Counted from the first letter of the stretch, positions 36,309-47,866 are shown. The stretch is 64,000 nucleotides of DNA from Gammaproteobacteria bacterium (GCA_016199745.1 JACQFZ010000057.1:1-64000); one strand, 5' to 3'. Notes: generated from the letters alone by a model not told the origin. Made by a program: numbers and translations.

Positions 36309-38009
36309 ATGAATGCCCTATTTCTCCTACTGGCGGTAGCAGTGACGTTCGCGTTCGGATATCGGTTCTACGCGAAGTTACTGACATTGGAAATCTTCCG
36401 CCTCGAGGAAAATTATAGTACACCCGCGCAAGCGCTGGCCGATGCGTACGACTTCGTCCCGGTACATTCGCACCTATTACTCGGCCATCACATCGCCGCC
36501 GTCACCGGTGTCACGGCGTTCGTCGGCCCGCTGGTTGCCGCCTCATGGGGTTGGGTGCCGGCGTTTTTGTGGTTGACGATCGGTAGCACGGTCGCCGCCG
36601 GGACCTACGCTCTCGGCGGTTTCTGGCTGGCCGTGCGCCGGCCGCATGGCATCGGCCGAACCGCCGCTGAGCTGATTAGCGACCACGTGCGTCTACCGTT
36701 GTTGCTGCTCGCACTGGTAATTCTCTTCATATTAGTAGCGGCATGCGCGGGCCTAGTGGCGAGCGTACTGGCGACATTTCCGACGGCGGCGTTACCGTTT
36801 TGGGCGATCGTTCTTCTCGCCCTCGGTGTCGGCCACTATCTGCACGGACGTCGCGAGTCGGCGCTGTTGCCGACGACATTGATCGCGATCGTGCTGGCGC
36901 TGCTGCTGATCGGCGCGCTCAGTCGGTTACCGTTTACCTTCGCCGGCACACTCAACGTCACTCTCGGCCAGACCACGCTGCTATCGATTGACGCCGTGCT
37001 CGTGTGGGTGGTGCTGCTGATGGTGTACGCGTTTCATGCGGCCCGCCTGCCGATCTGGAAACTCATGCGGCCGCGCGGGTTCTTCAGCGCGTCGTTGTTG
37101 GTCATCGCGCTGCTGATTTTTTACGTTGCCTTGGGATGGCAACATCCGACGCTGACAGCACCGCAATTCCAACACGCGGATACCCAACCGAGCACCTTGC
37201 CGTGGCTATTCATTCTACTCAGCTCGGGTGCGCTCGCCGGCGTGCAGCTGTTAATCATTTACGGCGTTACCGGTCGACAATTGCGCCGTGAAACCGATGC
37301 GCACTATGTCGGTTACGGTGCCGCATTGATCGAGGGCTTGATAGCACTGAGTGCGCTGATCGTGGTCGCGGTCGCCTTCGCCGATAGCGGCGAATGGGCC
37401 AAGCACGCTGCCAGCCTGTCGAGCCCCGCCGACTTTCCGCGCGCACTGGCGTTCTACGTCGAACAGTACGCGCGCCTTGTCGCAACCCTCGGCATCGATG
37501 CCACGCTCGCCCGCTGCTTTATCGCCACGGTGCTCGCCAGCTTGGCGCTGGCAGCGCTGGAAGCGGCGGTGCGTGCGCTGAGAGTCATTTTCGCTGAGCT
37601 CATTCCAGCGACATCCAACCCCATACCGACACGCAACAACTCGCCTACGCGCCTATGGTGGATCATCGGCCTGGCCGGCCTACTCGCGCTCGCCGACGGC
37701 CACGGGCTCGGCGGCCTCAGCGCTTGGCCGCTGCTGGCGCTGGCTAGCCTATGGTTGGCGGCGTTCGGTTTCGCGCTCATAGCCCTAGGCTTACGTGCCG
37801 CCGAGCGGTCTTATACCTTACTCACGGCGCTTGCGCTGATGGTCGCGGCGTTAGCCGCCTGGAGCACGATCGCGCAGCTACTGGCATGGGCACAGACCAA
37901 CGCGTGGGGCTGGTTCGCCGCTGCCGTGGTTATATTGCTATTTGCCGCCGTCATCGGCATCCATACGATCCGCGCCTGGTTCGGCGGCCAAACGACATCC
38001 AGCGCCTGA
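36309..38009 (+). CDS. CstA-like carbon-starvation / peptide transporter
   Basis: 566 aa, ATG 36309 chosen by family alignment. An upstream extension to 36150 has no signal or conserved residues. About 15 hydrophobic helices are visible. The CstA signature appears near the N-terminus: DFVPVHSHLLLGHHIAAVTGVTAFVGPLVAASWGWVPAFLWL, where CstA has a Lys/Trp-containing P..k.vLfGHHFAAIAG.GP.VGP. Family members import pyruvate or peptides. This one is shorter than CstA/BtsT (~700 aa), lacking the C-terminal portion, so the substrate is uncertain. It stands alone between the divergent lolB operon and hemA. Confidence 0.82.
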   Translation: MNALFLLLAVAVTFAFGYRFYAKLLTLEIFRLEENYSTPAQALADAYDFVPVHSHLLLGHHIAAVTGVTAFVGPLVAASWGWVPAFLWLTIGSTVAAGTYALGGFWLAVRRPHGIGRTAAELISDHVRLPLLLLALVILFILVAACAGLVASVLATFPTAALPFWAIVLLALGVGHYLHGRRESALLPTTLIAIVLALLLIGALSRLPFTFAGTLNVTLGQTTLLSIDAVLVWVVLLMVYAFHAARLPIWKLMRPRGFFSASLLVIALLIFYVALGWQHPTLTAPQFQHADTQPSTLPWLFILLSSGALAGVQLLIIYGVTGRQLRRETDAHYVGYGAALIEGLIALSALIVVAVAFADSGEWAKHAASLSSPADFPRALAFYVEQYARLVATLGIDATLARCFIATVLASLALAALEAAVRALRVIFAELIPATSNPIPTRNNSPTRLWWIIGLAGLLALADGHGLGGLSAWPLLALASLWLAAFGFALIALGLRAAERSYTLLTALALMVAALAAWSTIAQLLAWAQTNAWGWFAAAVVILLFAAVIGIHTIRAWFGGQTTSSA

Positions 38010-38070
38010 CCCGACCTCTCTAGATCGGGTAAAATCGCGCCCGCGCCCCGCGCACGGTAATATCGCCCCC

Positions 38071-39327
38071 ATGCACCTGTTCACCCTCGGGATCAATCAC
38101 AACACGGCACCGATCGCCATCCGCGAACGTGCCGCGTTTACGCCTGAGCAATTGGCCGAAGCGCTGCACGATGTCATGGACCGCGGCATCGTCGGCGAAG
38201 CGACGATCTTGTCGACCTGCAATCGCACCGAGGTCTATTGCGGCGCCGACAGCACCAACGACGACCCTATCATCGAGTGGTTGTGCCGCTACCATCAGCT
38301 GCCGCACACCGATCTGCGTCCTTACCTTTATACCTATCCGGACCAAGCGGCGGTAAAGCATGCGTTTCGCGTCGCTGCCGGTCTCGACTCGATGGTGCTC
38401 GGCGAACCGCAGATCTTGGGACAGATGAAAGACGCGTTCGCCGCCGCCCACAAGGCCGGCGCCACCGGCAAAATTTTGAATCGTTTGTTCCAGCAAACGT
38501 TCGCGGTCGCCAAGCAAGTGCGCACCGATACCGCCATCGGCGCCAGCCCGGTGTCGGTGGCATCGGCCACAGTACAACTCGCCAAACGCATCTTTAAAAA
38601 TTTGGCGGAGCAAACGGTATTGCTGATCGGCGCCGGCGATACCATCGAGCTGTGCGCGCGTCATCTGAAGGAACATGCGATCGGTCACATGATCGTCGCT
38701 AACCGCACCGTCGAGCGCGCACGCCTGATCGCCGACAGCATGGGCGCCGAGGCGATTTCGCTGATAGAAATGCCGGCGCGACTGGCCGACGCCGATATCG
38801 TCATCTCCTCGACCGCGAGCCAACTGCCGATCCTCGGCAAAGGTGCGGTCGAAAGCGCGTTGAAGATGCGCAAGCATCGACCGATGTTCCTGGTCGATCT
38901 GGCGGTGCCGCGCGACATCGAGCCGGAAACCGCCGAGCTCGCCGACGTTTATCTTTATACGGTCGACGACTTGAAAGACCAGGTACAAGAAAACATGCAG
39001 TCGCGCTCGGAAGCAGCGCTCGAAGCGGAAAAGATCATCGACACCAAGGTCGTCGATTTCATGACGTGGGTGAATTCGCTCAACGCCGTGCCGACGATCC
39101 GCGCGCTGCGCGATAGCGCCGCTGCCATCCGCGACACCGAGCTTAGACGCGCCAAGCAACGCCTCGCCCGCGGCGAAGACCCGAATAAAGTGCTGGAACA
39201 ACTCGCGCGCGCCTTGACCAACAAATTTACGCACGCGCCGACCGACGCCCTGAAACGCGCCGATCACGACGGCAATGAAGCCATGCTCGAAGCCGCGCGC
39301 CTTCTCTTTGACCTGAACGACGAGTAA
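38071..39327 (+). CDS. hemA: Glutamyl-tRNA reductase
   Basis: 418 aa. It reduces Glu-tRNA to glutamate-1-semialdehyde, the first step of C5 haem synthesis. The start [23 protein letters not shown] is the canonical N-terminus. [13 protein letters not shown] contains the catalytic Cys (~50), [17 protein letters not shown] is the conserved substrate-binding segment, and [16 protein letters not shown] is the NADPH-binding fold. The C-terminal dimerisation helix is present. The start has no clear Shine-Dalgarno. hemA-prfA-prmC is the standard gammaproteobacterial order. Confidence 0.97.
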   Translation: MHLFTLGINHNTAPIAIRERAAFTPEQLAEALHDVMDRGIVGEATILSTCNRTEVYCGADSTNDDPIIEWLCRYHQLPHTDLRPYLYTYPDQAAVKHAFRVAAGLDSMVLGEPQILGQMKDAFAAAHKAGATGKILNRLFQQTFAVAKQVRTDTAIGASPVSVASATVQLAKRIFKNLAEQTVLLIGAGDTIELCARHLKEHAIGHMIVANRTVERARLIADSMGAEAISLIEMPARLADADIVISSTASQLPILGKGAVESALKMRKHRPMFLVDLAVPRDIEPETAELADVYLYTVDDLKDQVQENMQSRSEAALEAEKIIDTKVVDFMTWVNSLNAVPTIRALRDSAAAIRDTELRRAKQRLARGEDPNKVLEQLARALTNKFTHAPTDALKRADHDGNEAMLEAARLLFDLNDE

Positions 39328-39332
39328 CTCTT

Positions 39333-40415
39333 GTGAATCCCACCATCCAGGCACGCCTGGAGGGCTTGGCCCAACGTTTCGACGAGGTCATGGTCCTCCT
39401 ATCCGATCCCAAAGTGATCGGCAACAACGACCGCTTCCGCAAGCTCTCGCAGGAATACGCCGAGCTCGACGCGCTGGTCGCGCTGTTCCGCGATTATCGA
39501 AACGCGCAAGAACAACGCGACGCCGCCCAAACGATGCTGACCGAATCCGATGGCGAGCTGCGAGCAATGGCCGCCGAGGAAGTGGCGGACGCATCGAAGC
39601 GCATCGACGCACTGGAACGCGAGCTGCAAGCGCTGCTGTTGCCGAAAGATCCGAACGACGAGCGCAATGTGTTTCTCGAAATTCGTGCCGGTGCCGGCGG
39701 CGACGAAGCGGCGATCTTCGCCGGCGATCTCTTCCGCATGTACAACTATTACGCGCAGGCATTGGGCTGGACCACCGAAGTGGTCAGCTCCAGCGCCGGC
39801 GAACATGGCGGCTACAAAGAAATCATCACCCGCGTCGTCGGCAAGAACGTGTACTCGCGCTTAAAATTCGAGTCCGGCGTGCACCGTGTGCAGCGCGTGC
39901 CGGAAACCGAGGCGCAGGGGCGCATTCATACGTCGACCTGCACCGTAGCGATCTTGCCCGAAGCCGACGAGGTCGACGCCATCGCCATCAACCCGGCCGA
40001 CTTGAAGGTCGATACCTTCCGCGCCTCCGGTGCCGGCGGTCAGCACGTCAACAAAACCGACTCCGCTATCCGCATCACGCACTTACCGACCGGTGTCGTC
40101 GTCGAGTGCCAAGACGAACGCTCGCAACACAAAAACCGTTCGCGGGCGATGTCGATCTTGTCGGCGCGCCTACTGGAGGCGGAACGGCGCAAGCACCGCG
40201 AGCAAGAAGCGGCGGCACGCAAGAGTTTGGTCGGCAGCGGCGATCGTTCCGAACGCATCCGTACCTATAACTTTCCGCAGGGCCGCATGACCGACCACCG
40301 CATCAACCTCACGCTCTACAAGCTCGATCACGTCATGGAAGGAAAAATCGACGAAGTCGTGCAAGCGCTCACCGCCGCCGAGCAGGCCGATCAGCTCGCG
40401 GCATTGGCCGAATAA
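39333..40415 (+). CDS. prfA: Peptide chain release factor 1
   Basis: 360 aa with a GTG start ([19 protein letters not shown] matches the family N-terminus), only 5 bp after hemA. It recognises UAA/UAG and triggers peptide release. The catalytic loop [25 protein letters not shown] contains the GGQ methylated by PrmC, which is encoded next. The codon-recognition domain lies upstream ([25 protein letters not shown]). Confidence 0.97.
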   Translation: MNPTIQARLEGLAQRFDEVMVLLSDPKVIGNNDRFRKLSQEYAELDALVALFRDYRNAQEQRDAAQTMLTESDGELRAMAAEEVADASKRIDALERELQALLLPKDPNDERNVFLEIRAGAGGDEAAIFAGDLFRMYNYYAQALGWTTEVVSSSAGEHGGYKEIITRVVGKNVYSRLKFESGVHRVQRVPETEAQGRIHTSTCTVAILPEADEVDAIAINPADLKVDTFRASGAGGQHVNKTDSAIRITHLPTGVVVECQDERSQHKNRSRAMSILSARLLEAERRKHREQEAAARKSLVGSGDRSERIRTYNFPQGRMTDHRINLTLYKLDHVMEGKIDEVVQALTAAEQADQLAALAE

Positions 40416-40451
40416 ACCTAGGGTGGGCAGCACATTTCTGCCCACGGATTT

Positions 40452-41309
40452 ATGAGCGAAGTGATCGCTTCAAAAACACTGACCGCGGCCTTGGACGATA
40501 TCGCTCATGCGCTAACGCCCATCAGCCCAACGCCGCGACTCGATGCCGAGGTGCTACTGCAATTTGTGAGCGGCGCAACCCGCAGCGTTCTGATCGCGCA
40601 TCCAAACCGTCCGCTCGCGCCGAAAGAACGCGCCGCGCTCGCCGCCCTCGTCGAGCGGCGCCGGCGCGGCGAACCCATCGCCTATCTCGTCGGTCAGCGC
40701 GAGTTCTGGTCATTAGCCTTAACTGTCACCCCGGCGACATTGATACCGCGCCCCGAGACCGAGCTGCTGGTCGAGCGCGCGCTCGCGCATCTTTCCGAGA
40801 CGATCGTCGAAACGATCGTCGACCTTGGCACCGGTAGCGGCGCAATCGCTCTAGCGATTGCGCACGAACGCCCGCAACTCGATGTCATTGCCACCGATCG
40901 CTCGGCGGCGGCATTGGCGGTAGCACAAGCCAACGCGCAACGTCTCGACATCGCCAACGTCGAATTCGTCATCGGCGATTGGCTCGCGCCCCTCGCCGGT
41001 CAACGCTTTCGACTGATCGTCTCGAACCCACCGTACATTCCGGCGAACGATCCGCATCTATCGCAAGGCGACGTGCGTTTCGAGCCGCGCGAAGCGCTGG
41101 TCGCCGGTAATGATGGCCTGACAGATATTCGTCGCATCGCCCAGCAGGCGCGCGCGCAGTTGGTCGCCGGCGGATGGTTGTTGCTCGAACACGGCTTCGA
41201 TCAAGCCGTCGCCGTTCAGACGTTGCTAGCCGAATTTGGCTACGTCGACATTACGTCACAGCGTGATTTTGCCGGGCACGAACGCATCACCGAGGCCCGT
41301 GCCCCGTAA
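40452..41309 (+). CDS. prmC: Release-factor glutamine methyltransferase
   Basis: 285 aa. It N5-methylates the Gln of GGQ in RF1/RF2. The SAM-binding motif is IVDLGTGSGAIALAIAHERP and the substrate-amide motif is IVSNPPYIP. PxTLIPRPETELLVERAL is typical of PrmC. It directly follows prfA, its substrate's gene, with a 36-bp gap. Confidence 0.96.
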   Translation: MSEVIASKTLTAALDDIAHALTPISPTPRLDAEVLLQFVSGATRSVLIAHPNRPLAPKERAALAALVERRRRGEPIAYLVGQREFWSLALTVTPATLIPRPETELLVERALAHLSETIVETIVDLGTGSGAIALAIAHERPQLDVIATDRSAAALAVAQANAQRLDIANVEFVIGDWLAPLAGQRFRLIVSNPPYIPANDPHLSQGDVRFEPREALVAGNDGLTDIRRIAQQARAQLVAGGWLLLEHGFDQAVAVQTLLAEFGYVDITSQRDFAGHERITEARAP

Positions 41310-41370
41310 TCGCTAGACTTTCGTGCGCCGCCTGCTATCTACAAAGAGGGCAAACCCACAGGAGTCATCC

Positions 41371-42030
41371 GTGAAGCATGTCGTCTATCCAATCGTCCTA
41401 GCCGGTCTGCTGCTTACGGGGACCGCTAATGCCGCCGGTGAGTTCGGCCTCGGCGTCAAAGCCGGAACTCTCGGTTTCGGTCTCGAAGGAATTTACAGCC
41501 TGTCGGAGCAATTCAATTTGCGCGGCGGCTTCAACAAATACAGCCACGATGGTGATGAAGATGCGAGCGGCATCCGCTATGACGGCGAGCTGGATCTGCA
41601 AACGGCCGGTCTGATGTTGGACTGGCATCCTTTCTCCGGCACATTTCGCATCAGCATCGGCATCTTCAACAATCAAAACGAGGTGACGCTCACGGCGACA
41701 CCGACGAGCGACCAAACCATTGGTGGCTCTACTTTTACAGCGTCGGAAATCGGCACGCTGTCGGGTAAGGTCGAATTTAAGAAGACCGCCCCTTATCTCG
41801 GCATTGGTTGGGGCAATGCCGTCGGCAAAGGCAATCGATTCAGTTTCAACTTCGAGCTCGGCGCACTATTCCAAGGATCGGCTGACGTAACGCTCAGCAG
41901 CGACGGTACGCTTGCCGACGATTCCACCTACCAAGCGGCATTGCGCACCGAAGAGCAGGAGGCCGAAGACGACCTCGACGACTTCAAGATTTACCCCGTC
42001 ATCGCCTTCGGAATGTCCTACCGCTTCTAG
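41371..42030 (+). CDS. Outer-membrane beta-barrel protein
   Basis: 219 aa. GTG 41371 is the start: AGGAG sits 6 nt upstream and a signal peptide follows directly (KHVVYPIVLAGLLLTGTANA, cleavage before AGEFGLG). A longer frame from 41323 would bury the signal peptide. The mature protein alternates hydrophobic and polar residues in short strands (GLGVKAGTLGFGLEGIYSL...FNLRGGFNKYSH) and ends in YRF, the C-terminal aromatic signature for BAM-mediated insertion. It resembles small conserved gammaproteobacterial outer-membrane proteins of unknown function. It sits between prmC and moeB. Confidence 0.85.
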   Translation: MKHVVYPIVLAGLLLTGTANAAGEFGLGVKAGTLGFGLEGIYSLSEQFNLRGGFNKYSHDGDEDASGIRYDGELDLQTAGLMLDWHPFSGTFRISIGIFNNQNEVTLTATPTSDQTIGGSTFTASEIGTLSGKVEFKKTAPYLGIGWGNAVGKGNRFSFNFELGALFQGSADVTLSSDGTLADDSTYQAALRTEEQEAEDDLDDFKIYPVIAFGMSYRF

Positions 42031-42117
42031 TCCTACCGCAGCCCGACGGTTTTCACGACCGCCGGGTTGCGCTTCGCCTCAAGCAACCGTAGACCGCTTC
42101 CGCGGTACAATCGGCGC

Positions 42118-42861
42118 ATGAACGATGCGCAACTCCTGCGTTACAGCCGCCACATCTTGCTTCCGCAGATCGGCATCGACGGCCAGCAAAAGCTGCTCGA
42201 CGCGCGCGTCTTGATCATCGGCGTCGGCGGCCTCGGCTCGCCGGTATCGATGTATCTCGCTGCCAGCGGTGTCGGTCATTTAGTTCTGGTCGACTTCGAC
42301 AAAGTCGACCTCACCAACTTGCAGCGTCAAATCGTGCACGTCACCGAGACCGTCGGCCAAACGAAAGTGGCGTCGGCAACCGCGCGCCTCAACGCGCTGA
42401 ACCCGGACGTGCAAATTACCGGCATCGAGCGCCAGCTCGACGCGGAAGAGTTACTCGAACAAGTGCGTTTAGCCGACGCCGTAATCGATGGCAGCGATAA
42501 CTTCCCGACCCGTTTCGCCGTGAACGCCGCTTGCGTGCGTGCCAAGAAACCCTTGATCTCGGCCGCGGTCACGCGCTTCGAAGGACAAGTCGCCGTGTTC
42601 CGCAACGATCAACCGAATCGCTCGTGTTATCGCTGCCTGTACGATGACACCGGCGAAGTCGGCGAAACGTGCGTGCAGTTCGGCGTGCTCGCGCCGGTCG
42701 CGGGATTGGTCGGTTGCGTGCAGGCGACCGAGACGATGAAAGTATTGATGGGCATCGGCGAACCGCTGGCCGATCGAATGTTAATGCTGGATGCGCTGAC
42801 GATGGAGTGGCGCACGGTGAAGTTGCGTAAAGATCCGCGCTGTCCGGTGTGTCGCGACTAA
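42118..42861 (+). CDS. moeB: Molybdopterin-synthase adenylyltransferase MoeB (ThiF-like E1)
   Basis: 247 aa. It adenylates the C-terminus of MoaD (or a related sulfur carrier). Nucleotide loop GVGGLGSPVSMYLAASGVG (35-53), then DFDKVDLTNLQRQIVH, and zinc-binding CxxC pairs CYRC (~171) and CPVC (~242). It has no rhodanese domain. The prmC-moeB neighbourhood is the usual gammaproteobacterial place for MoeB, which is why I prefer it over ThiF. It is convergent with slmA, and the gap is filled by palindromic repeats. Confidence 0.9.
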   Translation: MNDAQLLRYSRHILLPQIGIDGQQKLLDARVLIIGVGGLGSPVSMYLAASGVGHLVLVDFDKVDLTNLQRQIVHVTETVGQTKVASATARLNALNPDVQITGIERQLDAEELLEQVRLADAVIDGSDNFPTRFAVNAACVRAKKPLISAAVTRFEGQVAVFRNDQPNRSCYRCLYDDTGEVGETCVQFGVLAPVAGLVGCVQATETMKVLMGIGEPLADRMLMLDALTMEWRTVKLRKDPRCPVCRD

Positions 42862-42873
42862 CAACCGAGGGGT

Positions 42874-42966
42874 TCCTCTCTCCCCTTGCGGGAGAGAGGA
42901 CAGGAGAGAGGGGTCCCATTCCCACCCCTCGCCCTTAGTCCCTCTCCCGCAAGGGGAGAGGGAGAC
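42874..42966. repeat. Double CCCTCTCCC-type palindromic repeat
   Basis: Two units back to back (CCTCTCTCCCCTTGCGGGAG... and CCCTCTCCCGCAAGGGGAGA) between the convergent moeB and slmA genes. They may act as a bidirectional transcription end. Same family as 3452-3600. Confidence 0.75.
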
Positions 42967-43017
42967 GCTCGAATAAGCGCCGGCAAATTCTTAAACTGGA
43001 TTAATCACTCCGGGGCA

Positions 43018-44570
<1,553 letters not shown>

Positions 44571-44601
44571 TTAATGTGCGTGCGCGTCGACGCAGCGCCA
44601 G

Positions 44602-44627
44602 CAAAAGAAAAGGCCGCATACGCGGCC
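44602..44627 (-). terminator. Rho-independent terminator of hsp20
   Basis: On the minus strand GGCCGCGTATGCGGCC forms an 8-bp palindromic stem, immediately followed by TTTTCTTTT. It ends the hsp20 transcript. A near copy occurs at 53681-53696. Confidence 0.85.
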
Positions 44628-44658
44628 CTTTCTCGAACATCGGTTGAACGTACGGCGT

Positions 44659-45123
44659 TTAGCCGTTGACGTCCACCGAGATCTTACGCGGCTTTGCTTG
44701 CTCGGCTTTCGGCAACACCAGCTCGAGCACACCCTCATGGTAATTCGCCTTCACGCCGGTCTCGTCGATCTGTGTACCGAGCCGCAGACTGCGGGCAAAG
44801 CGACCGTAGCGACGCTCAAGACGCAACGCCTGCTCACTTTCCTTACGAGTCTCGTCGAGCTTGCGCTCGGCGGTGAGGGTCAACAGACCATTCTCAAGCG
44901 TGATGTTGATGGCTTCTTTGCGCACGCCGGGCAAATCGGCACGGACGACATAGTCGTTCTGGCGCTCGATGATATCCATGGCAGGCGTAATACTTTCGCT
45001 GGTCGCTTCTTCGACCGAGCGCATCGGCCGAAAGAATCCTTCGAACACGCGATCAAAGTCATCGCCCAAGAAACCCCAACGCGCGAGCGGCGCGCCTTCA
45101 ATACCCGTTACTAGCCGGTTCAT
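44659..45123 (-). CDS. Small heat-shock protein, Hsp20/alpha-crystallin family
   Basis: 154 aa. The start is fixed by AGGAGG 8 nt upstream (the frame extension to 45159 lacks it). The alpha-crystallin domain is complete: ITPAMDIIERQNDYVVRADLPGVRKEAINITLENGLLTLTAERK, then RRYGRFARSLRLGTQIDETGVKANYHEGVLELVLPKAEQAKPRKI. ATP-independent holdase that binds unfolding proteins. A textbook sigma-32 promoter precedes it (45223-45250). The 3' end and terminator of this gene are duplicated at 53681-53748. Confidence 0.94.
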   Translation of the reverse strand: MNRLVTGIEGAPLARWGFLGDDFDRVFEGFFRPMRSVEEATSESITPAMDIIERQNDYVVRADLPGVRKEAINITLENGLLTLTAERKLDETRKESEQALRLERRYGRFARSLRLGTQIDETGVKANYHEGVLELVLPKAEQAKPRKISVDVNG

Positions 45124-45222
45124 AGCAATACCTCCTATCCAGATTCGAATGAATGACATGAAGCAACTGGACCGCGGGCTTTACCCGTCTTGCGGGCCCT
45201 GCTGCTCCGCCGACGGGAAATA

Positions 45223-45250
45223 AAATGGGGATAGAGGAAATCATTTCAAG
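45223..45250 (-). promoter_or_regulatory. Sigma-32 (RpoH) type heat-shock promoter of hsp20
   Basis: On the minus strand CTTGAAA (45244-45250) is followed after 13 nt by CCCCATTT (45223-45230), an excellent match to the RpoH consensus CTTGAAA-N13-CCCCATNT, about 100 bp upstream of the hsp20 start. Confidence 0.85.
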
Positions 45251-45295
45251 AGCCTCAACCAGCCATCAAAAATTGATGGCCGGTTGACGGTTTGC

Positions 45296-47014
45296 TTAGC
45301 GGTATTCGAACGCGCCGAGATCGAACGCAGCGCCTTGCGGACGGAATATACCGTCGAAATCCGAGGTGAGCGGGGTCGCAATACCGCGATCAATTGCCGG
45401 ACTACCTACCAGTAGCCGTACGTTACCGGCAGCGGGATTCGCGAACAGCGGATCGCCAGCAATGCCGGCCGGATTCCATGCCGGCACAGCGCTTTGACCG
45501 AACCACAAGTTAGGCGCCGCCACCGCCGGCAGGCTGGCGTCGGCGTTCATGTATGGCACATTAGGACTGACGATGACGTTATTGCGGAAATCGAGATTGA
45601 CACTAATGCCGGATAGATCGGCCCACTTGAACCACGTCAGCGCCGCTGAACTCGTGTTTGCCGGATAGCCACCGCCGTAAATAGTGTTGTTCCAAATATG
45701 CAGCGTGGTCGGCCGGCCTGACTCGTGACCGCCGTTGATCTGAATCGCGTAGTGACCGGAGATTTCGCCACCAGCCCACTCCGGCCCAAGGCCGGTGTTG
45801 ATCAGGACATTGTTATAGAACCAGTTCTCGCCGGTAACGTAGTAACCGATCAACATGCCGTTGCCGCGATGATTGATGATGTAATTATCGTGGACCTTGT
45901 GGTTCTCGATGAACGCGGCGCGATCCTGTTCACTATAAAGGTTGATGCCGCGGTTGTTGTAGTTATCGTTCAGTAAATTCCAGCCGATCTCACGATTGGA
46001 TTCCGTCGGACAACGGATACCGCCACAGGTATCACCGAACTGCGACGACGAGCGCTTGCCGGAGATATACATCGAATGACACAACTTGCTGACCGTGGTC
46101 GGGTTATCGCGCGCGGTGTTAGTGATTTGATTGCCAAGAATCGCAAGATCGTTACCTTCGCCGGTCATGGCGCCGCTTTGACAGTTGTCGTCCGGTCGCG
46201 GCATGGAGACGTAATTAGCGACTAAGCGATAACCGGTGTACGCCTGTAATGCCGACTGATCACCGCCGACACCGAGTGCGCGCAATTTCGACACGACCCA
46301 ATATTCGGTGCGGCCATCGACGTTGCCGCGGCGGATGTAGTTGCTGAACGCCGCCGTGCAAGTCGCGCCAACACCACCAACATTGACGGTTGCGCCGGGA
46401 TAGGCCACGAGTGCGCGTGGCAGATCGGCGGTGCCGTCGCGGTTCAGGTTGATACAACCGTGCGCGCCAATATCATGAGTCGTCGTTGCAGTAACGCCGT
46501 CACCGACATAAATAATATCGCCGCTCGCCATGCTGTCGATCGCCTTCGGGAGGGTGCGCCAGGGCGCGCTCCAGGAACCGTTGTTAGTATCGGCGCCGGT
46601 GGTTTTGACGTAATAAATATTGCCGGCCGCCCGCACGCTAAACGGCAACGTATTCGTCAGCACACCAGCGATGTTCGCTTGGATCCGTTGTGTTCCCGCT
46701 GCCACGGTGCTCGGTAAGAGGAAGGAGATCATTTGCATGCCGTGGCGACTGTACATATCAGCCGCCGGGCCAGCGGCGTTTTTCCATTCGTAGACCGGCG
46801 CCGTCACGCCGCCGATCGTGATGGTGGACGCACCCTGGGCGCTGCCGAGGCCACGACCCCAAACCGTGACAATGGCACCGCCGGCGCCGTGGGTCGTGTC
46901 CGAATTACCGATAGCGGGACCGGATACGAGATCGCTAAACAAGAGTTGCGGCCCACCATTCGAAGCGGCCGGATCGACCACAGCAATGTGCAGCGCCACG
47001 CTCTTAGCTGCATC
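45296..47014 (-). pseudogene. Beta-helix lipoprotein, 3' part of a split gene
   Basis: About 570 residues continuing the frame of the 5' part at 49259-49708. It begins within the 116-bp repeat (SVALHIAVVDP...) and goes on through an IPT/TIG-like domain (GAGGAIVTVWGRGLGSAQGASTITIGGVTAPVY). A right-handed parallel beta-helix of the pectate-lyase type follows (YYVKTTGADTNNGSWSAPWRTLPKAIDSMASGDIIYVGDG; many NN.I..N strands), closing in the 'choice-of-anchor Q' style SPAIDRGIATPLTSDFDGIFRPQGAAFDLGAFEYR. Deleting one repeat plus the insert (2,382 bp, a multiple of 3) reconstitutes a 676-aa lipoprotein. A free-standing start within this part would lack a signal peptide, so it is not expected to be exported. 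Similar in build to the gene at 53750. Confidence 0.85.
46899..47014. repeat. 116-bp direct repeat, copy A
   Basis: Matches 49281-49396 with one mismatch seen (GCGGCC versus GCGACC). Coding sequence of the beta-helix lipoprotein (LHIAVVDPAASNGGPQLLFS region). It marks the left edge of the 2.27-kb insert. Confidence 0.9.
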
Positions 47015-47023
47015 GCCGCTAAG

Positions 47024-47728
47024 TTAATTCCTCAGCAGCTTCTTCGCTCCCGGTATTTTATTGTAGGACGTCGCCCGTGCACGGCCTTTGCAAAAGCGTC
47101 GCCGACGTCGCTGCTCGTTGCGTTTTTCCAGTAAATGATCGCGGATGCAAATCCGCAGGCTTCGATGTTGAATTCGGATCGATGGGATCGGCCGTGCGCA
47201 ATTCCCCGATCGCCTCCTCGACCCCGGCGGCGATATACGTCGCCTTGATATAGTGGTCAAGGTGGGGAAGAGCTTATCGACGGAGAGCGCCTCGGGGGCA
47301 ATACCGGCGGTTTGCGCGATCTTGGCTTGTGAGGCTCTGAGCGTATTGTAGAGAATCGCCGTGGCATAGACCTGCTGGCCGACCGCCGCCGGTGAACAAT
47401 TATAAAGAGGGTTTAATTCCAGCACGTCCTTCATCGCCAAGTACATTCGCTCCACGCTCCAGTGGCGTCGATACAGTTGCAGCAGCTGTCGCGGCGACAA
47501 CACCGCGGGATCGAGCACATTGGTGACAAGGATGATGTCGAACTCCCCATTCCAAGCATGTGTCCAGCGCAATCGCACCGGCGCCGTACCGTATTGGCTG
47601 CCGCCCATATCAACGATCCAATCGTCAACGGAAAGCGTGGGCGTGCGGGTTTTCGCCAGCACCTCGATCTTTTTCTTTTTGACGGTCTTGTTATGGCGGC
47701 TGACCATAAACAGGTCTTGCGCGTTCAA
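47024..47728 (-). pseudogene. IS4-family transposase remnant
   Basis: Lacks the N-terminal half (first DDE Asp region). What remains shows WIVDMGGSQYGTAPVRLRWTHAWNGEFDIILVTNVLDP and the C-terminal IS4 signature area LLQLYRRHWSVERMYLAMKDVLELNPLYNCSP. That is the Y-R-E-K motif with one position changed (H for R). Near 47258 the frame shifts: the family sequence continues as HYIKATYIAAGVEEAIGELR in another frame. It is therefore truncated and frameshifted, and not active. Confidence 0.8.
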
Positions 47729-47800
47729 GGTGTGCCAAATCAGGGGCTTGGCATAATAGCGGTCGTTGGGGGCCAGCCACGACGGTTTAAAATGCCCAAC

Positions 47801-47829
47801 TTGACATGTACGGCATTTTGCCGTACATA
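47801..47829 (+). promoter_or_regulatory. Sigma-70 promoter of the RHH-GNAT module
   Basis: TTGACA (47801-47806), a 17-bp spacer, then TACATA (47824-47829): a near-consensus promoter 38 bp before the antitoxin start. Confidence 0.75.
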
Positions 47830-47850
47830 TTTCATTATCGATAATGAAAT
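47806..47850. promoter_or_regulatory. Two palindromic operators overlapping the TA promoter
   Basis: ATGTACGGCA (47806-47815) is inverted as TGCCGTACAT (47819-47828) across the spacer and -10. Directly after it, 47829-47850 is a 22-bp perfect palindrome (ATTTCATTATC and its complement) at the transcription start. This position fits autorepression by the ribbon-helix-helix antitoxin, alone or with the toxin. Confidence 0.65.
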
Positions 47851-47866
47851 CTTCCGAGATTCCAAA

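Noticed and set aside
46899-47014. 116-bp repeats as target-site duplication of the IS4 element
   Set aside because: IS4-family elements make target duplications of about a dozen bases at most, and the transposase itself is truncated and frameshifted.
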